The notes under the pieces are model-generated. The model saw only the letters and a list, made by a program, of their open reading frames with translations. It ran no database searches and had not been told where the DNA came from. The position numbers and the translations under genes were made by a program. Source: a virus. Taken from it: DNA of 23,991 nt. Location of the stretch: IMG/VR virus record IMGVR_UViG_3300022602_000424, positions 1 through 23,991 of that record, one strand, 5' to 3'. Shown here one piece after another: positions 5,187 to 10,969 of this stretch. The first letter of the stretch is position 1. The number at the start of each line of letters is the position of its first letter.

Positions 5187-6180
5187 GTGTGGTATCCTTT
5201 ACAAGTGATTTGCCAAGAACTTCGGCAAGTGGTTGCACATTTTCACTAAGACGAACTAGTTCATATTTGCCACAGAACTTCATAAGATGAGTGCCAATCT
5301 GTGACTTAGACTTGGGTTCAATTGCAAGCAATGCCTCATCAATCGCATTGCGAATATCTTCTGGCTGAGCAGTCAAATCAACTAGAACACGGTTTTCTTC
5401 ATAACGATCAAGCACACGGTGCTCTACATTATTATGGTCAACCCAACGCTGTAACATCATATTATTCCATGCCCAACCACGCTTATCACGGTCAGCATAA
5501 GCCTCAACGAGACCAACTTTCTTGGTGCTGCCCTTAGTGCGAACGCCAGGATATGCAGTCATAATATGGTCAGTAGGATCGCCACGCATGCACTTTTCAA
5601 ATAGCACAAACTTGGGATCGCCTACCGTCTTGTGTTCGTTGGTCTTTTTATCTTTAACTGGTTTGCCATTGTCATCATAATAACCAGTAGTTGTGATATA
5701 ATGATTGCTTAACCCATTATAAATGGTTACCTTGTCACTAAGCAACTGATGAAAGTCGCTATCATTGGATAGGATAATATGTTCATCATTAGGATGCAAC
5801 GCAGTCCAACGAGCAATGATATCGTCAGCTTCTGCTCGTGCAACCTTGATTACACTGCAATTAGAGCGTTCGTTCATCCAGTTGGTAAACTCTTCGTATA
5901 CTGCCCAAAACTCTGCATCTTCTTCTGCTTCACGAACACTCATTTTGGCTTTAATATCAGCACGGTTTGCTTTATACGAACCAGTATGATCCTTGCGCCA
6001 TGAACGACTTTCAAGGGCAAAGATAACATGATCTGGCTTATACTGACGTTGCATCTTCATAATTGAATTGAACATAATATGCAATGCCAATCCAATCTTT
6101 TGCCAAGTGTCAGCGCCACGTGGTGTGCTATGGCGAGCACGTGCAAACAGATTTGCTGTGTCTACAAGAAGATATTTCAT
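5179..6180 (-). CDS. rnh: T4-type RNase H / 5'-3' exonuclease
   Basis: This 333-residue protein of the FEN-1/T4 RNase H family removes RNA primers and adjacent DNA from lagging-strand fragments. It acts with the phage clamp and polymerase. MKYLLVDTANLFARARH gives the N-terminal catalytic Asp (D7). Further acidic ligands are in ARAEADDI (114-121) and SNDSDF (138-143). A helix-3-turn-helix segment follows RGDPTDHI around residue 204-230. T4 RNase H has 305 residues, so length fits. The start is fixed by the conserved N-terminus. It has no Shine-Dalgarno element, and its promoter -10 box ends only about 7 bases before the ATG, so the mRNA may be leaderless. Confidence 0.93.
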   Translation of the reverse strand: MKYLLVDTANLFARARHSTPRGADTWQKIGLALHIMFNSIMKMQRQYKPDHVIFALESRSWRKDHTGSYKANRADIKAKMSVREAEEDAEFWAVYEEFTNWMNERSNCSVIKVARAEADDIIARWTALHPNDEHIILSNDSDFHQLLSDKVTIYNGLSNHYITTTGYYDDNGKPVKDKKTNEHKTVGDPKFVLFEKCMRGDPTDHIMTAYPGVRTKGSTKKVGLVEAYADRDKRGWAWNNMMLQRWVDHNNVEHRVLDRYEENRVLVDLTAQPEDIRNAIDEALLAIEPKSKSQIGTHLMKFCGKYELVRLSENVQPLAEVLGKSLVKDTTHA

Positions 6181-6186
6181 AATATT

Positions 6187-6215
6187 AATATAATCTCTTA
6201 TTGGGGATTTGTCAA
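6187..6215 (-). promoter_or_regulatory. Promoter for RNase H, very close to the start codon
   Basis: TTGACA, 17 bp and TATATT on the minus strand, then AATATT and the ATG. The predicted transcription start falls at or within a base or two of the start codon. This cassette lacks the GGAG leader found in the others. Confidence 0.82.
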
Positions 6216-6218
6216 GGG

Positions 6219-6689
6219 TTATTTGAATTCGGTCTTGCCGTTTCCTAAATCCGTGCGAGTAACATAACGGTTACTTCCATCCATGTTTGGTGGATTTTGT
6301 GCATTGGAATTGATGATATTTCGTGCTACATCATTAAGCCACGCATCTACGAGGTCTTCGGGATTAATTCCGCGATAGTTATTTGCTCGCAGCATTTCGA
6401 TAAATTCTGCGTTCCAATCAAGTTCCATACTGCCCATGCTTGGGTTTTGTGGATCAAAGTCAAAACCAATTACATTTACACGAGGTTCTTCCTTTTTCGA
6501 TTCTTCGATTTTTTTAGGTTCCTCGACAACCTTCTTCACTCGTGGTTTGCGAGGTTTCTTAGGTTTTGGTTCACTGCTAGTTTGAGTAGAGGCTGGTGGT
6601 GCGCTTTCTGCAATTACAGTAGAGGCGTCGGCGTCTTTGTTAATTTCGATCTTGGTATTCTTACCAAGTAGTTTGTCGAGTAATCCCAT
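6219..6689 (-). CDS. Conserved phage protein with a Lys/Pro-rich linker
   Basis: A 156-residue protein in three parts. An N-terminal MGLLDKLLGK amphipathic segment is followed by a low-complexity Lys/Pro/Glu-rich linker (about 35-72). The C-terminal domain (about 73-145) contains VIGFDFDPQNPSMGSMELDWN and an acidic INPEDLVDAWLNDVARNI helix. I recall the 'D-F-D-x-x-N-P-S-x-G-x-x-E-L-D-W-N' pattern from uncharacterised proteins of marine T4-like phages. The linker suggests tethering of the C-terminal domain to something bound by the N-terminal helix. It lies just upstream of the RNase H promoter. Function unknown. Confidence 0.8.
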   Translation of the reverse strand: MGLLDKLLGKNTKIEINKDADASTVIAESAPPASTQTSSEPKPKKPRKPRVKKVVEEPKKIEESKKEEPRVNVIGFDFDPQNPSMGSMELDWNAEFIEMLRANNYRGINPEDLVDAWLNDVARNIINSNAQNPPNMDGSNRYVTRTDLGNGKTEFK

Positions 6690-6698
6690 TTTATACCT

Positions 6699-7025
6699 TT
6701 ATTGTTGCCAGCATTGGCGTTGGCGACCTGCGAAATTACCCCATGCATCATACATAGGAACCCAACGACAGAATGTCTGTGGGTAATATTGTGGCTGTGG
6801 GTAATATTGTGGTTGTGGGTAATACTGCTGTTGGTTCTGCTGTGCCATGCCGCCTAGAATACCACCAACAATCAAACCACCAACAAGGGGAGCAACCCAA
6901 TCGCCACCACCACCACCGCCATATCCAGGACGAGGACCATGATGGTAACGCCAGTCATCGGCATTGGCCGCTGTTGCGGTAATTAATGTTGCGGTTGCAA
7001 GTAAGATAGCTAGGGTCTTGCGCAT
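6699..7025 (-). CDS. Exported glycine-zipper protein
   Basis: A 108-residue protein with a classical signal peptide: MRK, a hydrophobic stretch and a likely signal peptidase I site after TAANA (residue 22). Next comes a Gly-rich region and a glycine-zipper segment (PLVGGLIVGGILGGMAQQ, about 46-63). Then three YYPQPQ repeats lead into a Cys-containing aromatic tail (C86 and C105). The mature protein probably inserts in or attaches to the host envelope. It has a full early promoter cassette, so it is likely made soon after infection. Possible roles include changing envelope receptivity, for example superinfection exclusion, but that is speculation. It may derive from a host envelope protein. 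Confidence 0.75.
   Translation of the reverse strand: MRKTLAILLATATLITATAANADDWRYHHGPRPGYGGGGGGDWVAPLVGGLIVGGILGGMAQQNQQQYYPQPQYYPQPQYYPQTFCRWVPMYDAWGNFAGRQRQCWQQ
6777..6830. repeat. Three tandem 18-bp repeats encoding YYPQPQ
   Basis: CTGTGGGTAATATTGTGG occurs twice in perfect tandem and a third, diverged copy follows. Each unit encodes six residues of the exported glycine-zipper protein. Repeats like this can change copy number by slippage. Confidence 0.85.
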
Positions 7026-7050
7026 AGTAGTTCTCCAATTGACTATAACT

Positions 7051-7078
7051 AATATAACATATTTATTGGTCTTGTCAA
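7051..7078 (-). promoter_or_regulatory. Promoter cassette for the exported glycine-zipper protein
   Basis: TTGACA, 16 bp and TATATT on the minus strand. The leader AGTTATAGTCAATTGGAG is shared with the MoxR and 2551-2721 genes. AATAACCC precedes the -35 box, as it does at two other cassettes. Confidence 0.84.
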
Positions 7079-7087
7079 GGGTTATTT

Positions 7088-7309
7088 TTAATGTAAGGGG
7101 TGTTCAGCTTCGTATTTTTTAATGATTTCTAGGGCATCTGGGACCAAAACCATGTATATTTGCTCTGCATCGGCAGGTGCTTCACATTGCAAGTATTCAT
7201 AGATTTCCGTTGCGGGAATTACGGCACGACCAGCATAGGTCTGATCACGGATGTACTTTAACATCAAATATTCTACTTCTTCATCCGTTATATCAAGGTC
7301 TGGTTCCAT
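7088..7309 (-). CDS. Small acidic phage protein of unknown function
   Basis: A 73-residue acidic, helical protein (EEVEYLMLKYIRDQ early on). A GAGGAAG Shine-Dalgarno element lies before the ATG, inside the end of the preceding gene (17-base overlap). It is the last gene of the overlapping run that starts at 8995. No family is recognised. The helical pattern, with an ATEIYEYLQCE segment, could be a small winged-helix-like fold, but nothing supports DNA binding directly. Confidence 0.7.
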   Translation of the reverse strand: MEPDLDITDEEVEYLMLKYIRDQTYAGRAVIPATEIYEYLQCEAPADAEQIYMVLVPDALEIIKKYEAEHPLH

Positions 7310-7556
7310 TTTCTTCCTCGTATATCATTGATAGCAGAACTATATAATGGTCCCAAGCTTCTGCAAGTGCTGGATGCTGCTGTTGGAGTTTTGCCTGATC
7401 ACGCCACGGAACCCTAAAAAATGCATCATCGGGATCAATATTTCCCATCGTCAAAAAATCTTTTATTTTTTTGACACGGTTAAATTCAAACTCTCGCCAA
7501 CCAGCACTATCACGAGGAATTACACGACCTGTATCGTATTCAAAATCTTCGTTCAT
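7293..7556 (-). CDS. Small phage protein of unknown function
   Basis: An 87-residue protein with a mixed-charge N-terminal part and a helical second half (DQAKLQQQHPALAEAWDHYIVLL). The start codon shares a base with the previous stop (TAATG), so translation is probably coupled. No family is recognised. It belongs to the 7088-8995 operon. Confidence 0.7.
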   Translation of the reverse strand: MNEDFEYDTGRVIPRDSAGWREFEFNRVKKIKDFLTMGNIDPDDAFFRVPWRDQAKLQQQHPALAEAWDHYIVLLSMIYEEENGTRP

Positions 7557-7855
7557 TATCTACTACTTAGTATGTACTGAACGATGACTTCACTTAAACG
7601 CTGTCCCAAGTCTTCACCATCATTGATAACATGAAGTTCAGTAAGGTTACGATCTTTGCGATCATCATACCGATGAAACTCTACAATGTAACCACCATTA
7701 GCAACATGAAGTTTCATATTGATACCATCGGCACTAATTCTATCTGAACTACTCATTCCTACTGGTTTCAAATGTATCAAATTATTTTCTTCATGTGCTG
7801 CTTCCCAAGCCCGCTTTGCTTGCTTTTGAAACCATTTATCAAACCAGCGCATCAT
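7556..7855 (-). CDS. Conserved small phage protein of unknown function
   Basis: A 99-residue protein. After a basic aromatic N-terminus (MMRWFDKWFQKQAKRAW) comes a compact beta-type domain (about 37-99): INMKLHVANGGYIVEFHRYDD, then LTELHVINDGEDLGQRLSEVI. I recall the combination of a 'GGYIVE' strand and an 'L-x-V-I-x-D-x-x-D-L-G' strand from uncharacterised proteins of marine T4-like phages. ATGA overlap couples it to the cupin gene. Function unknown. Confidence 0.78.
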   Translation of the reverse strand: MMRWFDKWFQKQAKRAWEAAHEENNLIHLKPVGMSSSDRISADGINMKLHVANGGYIVEFHRYDDRKDRNLTELHVINDGEDLGQRLSEVIVQYILSSR

Positions 7856-8199
7856 TGGAACCGCCTTTCAATATCATCTTCTTCACATGCTTCGCCATAT
7901 TGAGTTTCAATAATAACTAATGGCTCTTTGCCAATGTTTACAACTTGGTGCCAATGTCCAACGGGAATAGTAAAGGTATCATTCTCTTGTAAAATTGTAG
8001 TTTTATCATTTTCCATAATATCATTATTGTTATGGATCATACGAGCAACACCGCTTTGGATTACCCAAAATTCATTGCGTTTGCTATGTTTTTGATAACT
8101 CAAACAATGGCTTGGTTTTACAACAAGTTCTTTTACTTTTACATTTCCAGAATTATAAATGACACGGAAATGTCCCCAAATTCTTTCTTCACTAATCAT
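7852..8199 (-). CDS. Mannose-6-phosphate-isomerase-type cupin
   Basis: A 115-residue single-domain cupin resembling the C-terminal isomerase domain of type II phosphomannose isomerases. The family signature is visible as WGHFRVI (8-14), LSYQKHSKRNEFW (33-45, H38 and E43) and IPVGHWHQVVN (78-88, H82 and H84). The end is QYGEACEEDDIERR. Metal-binding His/Glu positions are present. Related domains interconvert fructose-6-phosphate and mannose-6-phosphate, feeding sugar-nucleotide synthesis. The phage copy may supply surface-sugar modification or act as a metal-binding cupin with another substrate. It overlaps both neighbours (8 and 4 bases) in the 7.1-9.0 kb operon. Confidence 0.85.
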   Translation of the reverse strand: MISEERIWGHFRVIYNSGNVKVKELVVKPSHCLSYQKHSKRNEFWVIQSGVARMIHNNNDIMENDKTTILQENDTFTIPVGHWHQVVNIGKEPLVIIETQYGEACEEDDIERRFQ

Positions 8200-8497
8200 T
8201 ATACTTCTCTCTTTGCATAGGTAGCTTCATTGCAGCAAATGCCGCCGCTTCATTATTATTAAATTGTATATGAACCCTGTCTAAACCGCAAGTTAAAAAT
8301 GAAAAATCTTCGCCATATTTGTATCCTGCTTCGCCCATAGCATTGCAGATAATACAAGCGGCTTCTACATCCTGATAGTTGGCGTTTAGTGCGCCACCTT
8401 CTACATAATCACCAGGGTCAATCATATAACCATTTGATACTGATCGCTGTGTGAGTGCTTTACTTGGAAATTCAAGTATGAGAGGTTTGTTTAACAT
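8192..8497 (-). CDS. Small phage protein, likely paralogue of the upstream neighbour
   Basis: A 101-residue protein of unknown function. Its C-terminal half reads GYKYGEDFSFLT, then VHIQFNNNEAAAF. The gene just upstream has GLRNGQDYVFLQ, then LPVMFANEENVSF, at the same spacing, suggesting a tandem duplication. The N-terminal half differs, so the shared part may be a small domain joined to different partners. It overlaps that gene by 26 bases and the cupin gene by 8. Confidence 0.72.
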   Translation of the reverse strand: MLNKPLILEFPSKALTQRSVSNGYMIDPGDYVEGGALNANYQDVEAACIICNAMGEAGYKYGEDFSFLTCGLDRVHIQFNNNEAAAFAAMKLPMQREKYND

Positions 8498-8762
8498 GCA
8501 TATGCCAACATAAAAAACTTACATTCTCTTCATTTGCAAACATAACAGGCAATTCTTGACCATTATCAAGTTGAAGAAAAACATAATCTTGACCGTTACG
8601 CAATCCATGCTGGTTAAACATATCTTTTAATTGTTGCATTGCTATATTGCGTTTATTCCACAGCCCGTATCTAGGGGTGTTTTTTAATTTTGCAAGTGGA
8701 AATCTTGCAATTTTATTTTCATCTTTGTTATAAAATGAAACATCTAAGTTTGGCACTGGCAA
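8472..8762 (-). CDS. Small phage protein, likely paralogue of the downstream neighbour
   Basis: A 96-residue protein with a basic N-terminal half and a C-terminal half (about 52-90) like that of the next gene: G-x3-G-x-D-(Y/F)-x-F-L, a variable loop, then (V/I)-x-F-x-N-(E/N)-E. The middle helix IAMQQLKDMFNQHG precedes the shared part in both proteins, where it aligns with a helix ending NAMGEAG. Function unknown. It lies 11 bases after the 8774-8995 gene. Confidence 0.72.
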   Translation of the reverse strand: MPVPNLDVSFYNKDENKIARFPLAKLKNTPRYGLWNKRNIAMQQLKDMFNQHGLRNGQDYVFLQLDNGQELPVMFANEENVSFLCWHMHVKQTSHT

Positions 8763-8773
8763 TAGTCCGTTAA

Positions 8774-8995
8774 TTACTGAACAGTTCCAAACGACTTCTC
8801 AACGTTAAGTCGTTCATCAATATCCCAGTTATTGGGAATCTTCTCACCACGGCGCACTCGTTCAAACTGCGAATACGCATGGGTACTACGCTTATAAAGG
8901 TCTGCCTCATTGAAGGCAAAGCCATATTCTACACAAAAAGCCTTGAAATTTTCAAGGTCGTTAAAAACACGATTTACATTTGAATTACGAATCAT
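8774..8995 (-). CDS. Small phage protein of unknown function, first gene of an operon
   Basis: A 73-residue basic protein with F-x-N-D-L-E-N-F-x-A-F-C followed by EADLYKRSTHAYSQFERVRRG. I recall small phage proteins with the same spacing of 'F-C-x-E-x-G' and 'E-x-x-L-Y' but no function. It is the first gene after a consensus-like promoter in the end of the upstream gene, and leads the overlapping run down to 7088. AAGAG acts as a modest Shine-Dalgarno element. Confidence 0.72.
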   Translation of the reverse strand: MIRNSNVNRVFNDLENFKAFCVEYGFAFNEADLYKRSTHAYSQFERVRRGEKIPNNWDIDERLNVEKSFGTVQ

Positions 8996-9054
8996 TTGTT
9001 TTCTCTTTTATTAGAGGTTAATATTAATATGGACTTGCCAGTGCCATAGTTTTT

Positions 9055-9083
9055 ATATTAGTCTACTTTTTTGTTATTGTCAA
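9055..9083 (-). promoter_or_regulatory. Sigma70-type promoter for the 7.1-9.0 kb operon
   Basis: TTGACA, 17 bp and TAATAT on the minus strand. The promoter lies at the 3' end of the 9058-9351 gene, overlapping its last codons. It lacks the dyad and leader of the 1.4-7.1 kb cassettes. The leader to the 8995 start is about 50 bases. Confidence 0.75.
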
Positions 9084-9351
9084 GTAATTTGTTATAATGA
9101 TTGATAGCTTCTTGAAGTTTATTCACGCTTTCACGAGATAATAATACATCATCCCACATCAACTCTGCCCCAAAGATATACTTTAATGCTATCCAACAAC
9201 GATTTAAAAATGATCTCCAATTACGAGCCTGAACATCAATAATAAAATCTGGTGGCAATTCATCCCAATTTAATACCGTGACACGAACAACATGCTCTGG
9301 TATAGAACACTCGCATTCTAGATATACAATTTTATCTTTGGGGTCTAACAT
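9058..9351 (-). CDS. Unknown phage protein next to the sliding clamp
   Basis: A 97-residue acidic protein with a beta-rich first half (KIVYLECECSIPEHVVRVTVL) and a Trp/aromatic-rich middle (NWRSFLNRCWIALKYIFG). It ends in a helix rich in Asn and Lys. Small proteins with an R-x-W-x-x-A-x-K-Y-x-F-G segment are familiar to me from aquatic phages, without a known role. AAGAGG Shine-Dalgarno element. It follows the clamp gene after 10 bases and is probably transcribed with it. Confidence 0.75.
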   Translation of the reverse strand: MLDPKDKIVYLECECSIPEHVVRVTVLNWDELPPDFIIDVQARNWRSFLNRCWIALKYIFGAELMWDDVLLSRESVNKLQEAINHYNKLLDNNKKVD

Positions 9352-9361
9352 TTTTTGCCTC

Positions 9362-10090
9362 TTATGAATTTGCTGGAATTAAGTATTCATACTTAATCAA
9401 ACCGCTATCTACGGTGATCTTAGCTACGCCATCATCACTGAACTGGATGCTCTTGTCGCCTTGTAGATTAAGAATTGAAATGAAAAGATTAACGGGCCAT
9501 GACCATCCCTTAGTCAAGGTTCCCGTTACTTCACTCTGGAATACAAAGTTACCAGCATGAGTTGAAACATCACCAAAGAAGAACTTTAAGTTTGTTCCTT
9601 CTGTCTTGGCAACGAATGATTTTTCTTCACTATTTGCCTGTGCTTGAAACTTCAATCGCTGAATGTTGGCGACACTTGGTTCCATTGTAATGTTCCAATT
9701 TGCGCCACGAAACTTAACAGTCTTCAATTTCTCGTTAATAACTTCGGTAGTCATAAAACGATAATCATTCTTAAAGTCGCCGCCTGCGTTTTCAAAATGA
9801 ATACTGGTAGGAGAACTTACACCATTGCGTTGATCACGCTTGATTTCAATAGTAGCATCTTTTGCATATTCTGGAATATTAAGAATAGTGTTCAACTTGC
9901 TCAAATTTGGCATACCAAACACGCCAGCGAAATCTGGATTTACTTCATTGAACTTGGCGTTCAAGATAACCTTACGATCTTCGCTAACACTTTCAATCTT
10001 GGTTTCAGTAGCATCGCCAGTAATCTTGACGATATCAATCGCACCAGTGGAAAGCGTATGATGAATAATATCTGTTAGAAAGTCTTTCAT
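9362..10090 (-). CDS. DNA polymerase sliding clamp (T4 gp45 type)
   Basis: A 242-residue sliding clamp; T4 gp45 has 228. The protein forms a ring on DNA that holds the phage polymerase, and in T4 it also activates late transcription. Recognisable parts are the N-terminal FLTDIIHHTLSTGAIDIVKI helix/strand, the GVFGMPNLSKLNTILNIPEY segment (57-76), and a C-terminal strand IKYEYLIPANS. The gene has its own sigma70-type promoter and an AAAGGAAAA Shine-Dalgarno element. The methyltransferase-like gene and DNA polymerase lie immediately upstream. The call rests on overall pattern and gene order and is firm. Confidence 0.9.
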   Translation of the reverse strand: MKDFLTDIIHHTLSTGAIDIVKITGDATETKIESVSEDRKVILNAKFNEVNPDFAGVFGMPNLSKLNTILNIPEYAKDATIEIKRDQRNGVSSPTSIHFENAGGDFKNDYRFMTTEVINEKLKTVKFRGANWNITMEPSVANIQRLKFQAQANSEEKSFVAKTEGTNLKFFFGDVSTHAGNFVFQSEVTGTLTKGWSWPVNLFISILNLQGDKSIQFSDDGVAKITVDSGLIKYEYLIPANS

Positions 10091-10111
10091 TGATTTTTTC
10101 CTTTGTTGATT

Positions 10112-10140
10112 ATACTATCAAATTTTAGATTAGCTGTCAA
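10112..10140 (-). promoter_or_regulatory. Sigma70-type promoter for the sliding clamp
   Basis: TTGACA, 17 bp and TAGTAT on the minus strand, with the -35 box inside the last codons of the methyltransferase-like gene. The leader is about 15-20 bases and carries AAAGGAAAA. This lets the clamp be made in excess of the polymerase. Confidence 0.8.
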
Positions 10141-10969
10141 TAATTTCTGCCCATGCACCACTGATTTTATTTCGTGGTAATGGCTCAGCATTGCCTTTTT
10201 GCATCACGATATAACTGCTTCGCACAGGTTGCAGATTATAATTTACTAATACAAACCCAAGTTTTTCTAATTCAGCAATTATAAAATGATAATCTAAGCA
10301 ACTATATTGATAATTTATTGATGCAACTTGCGCCCATGGTTGATCATATGGCATAAAGTTAAACACAAACTTTCCGCCATCATATAAGAGTTTATGAACT
10401 TGGTTTCCAATTTCAATGATATAATCTTCATTTGCTGAGAAAAATTCGTTAAAACAATATACTAAACCAAAACTATCATATGGTAAATCAATAACATTGT
10501 TATCTGCTATTTCATATTTTCTTAATCTGCGTGTTGCATAAAATTCATTATTAAGCGAAGCAGATGCATCTATGCAGATATCCATATATCGGTCAGCAAT
10601 ATAAAGTGGCTCTGATGCAACTACATATGGCAAAAACTGTCCTATGCCTGGAAATAATTCTAATGCTGGTATATTATTGCCAATATAAGGCGCAAGGATA
10701 CCAGATAATTTCTCAATATCATATTCATTAAAAAAGTTTGCTTTAACAAATTCTTTTCTTGTTTCTAAGGTTTGATTTTTTAGTTTCAGCATCCTTACGC
10801 TGTTTAAATCTTTGAAAATCGTTCGTTGTTGTTCTAATTGATCTTCTAAATTTTTAACAAGTTTATCATAATAATCGGCTGCTTCCCCGAAGATATCAGC
10901 TTGTTCACGAAATCTTCTCTCGGCAAGCTTTAAGTTGTTAAGATGAAACTGAGTTTCAAATATATCCAT
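10130..10969 (-). CDS. Methyltransferase-like protein with a coiled-coil N-terminus
   Basis: A 279-residue protein. Residues 10-75 are a charged helix with coiled-coil character. A Rossmann-type methyltransferase region follows: motif I is ELFPGIGQF (104-112), the next acidic strand is YIADRYMD (123-130), and DLPYDSFGLVYCFNEF (161-176) fits motifs III-IV. The motif I Gly pattern is intact, so SAM binding is plausible. The substrate is unknown; resemblance is to small-molecule or protein methyltransferases rather than DNA enzymes, as no N/DPPY motif is seen. It starts one base into the polymerase stop (TAATG), so it is coupled to the polymerase, an unusual position for such a gene. Confidence 0.7.
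   Translation of the reverse strand: MDIFETQFHLNNLKLAERRFREQADIFGEAADYYDKLVKNLEDQLEQQRTIFKDLNSVRMLKLKNQTLETRKEFVKANFFNEYDIEKLSGILAPYIGNNIPALELFPGIGQFLPYVVASEPLYIADRYMDICIDASASLNNEFYATRRLRKYEIADNNVIDLPYDSFGLVYCFNEFFSANEDYIIEIGNQVHKLLYDGGKFVFNFMPYDQPWAQVASINYQYSCLDYHFIIAELEKLGFVLVNYNLQPVRSSYIVMQKGNAEPLPRNKISGAWAEIIDS

Noticed and set aside
9001-9025. CTCTTTTATTAGAG stem as a terminator
   Set aside because: The stem is short and lies in the leader of the 8774-8995 gene just before its start codon, so termination there makes little sense.
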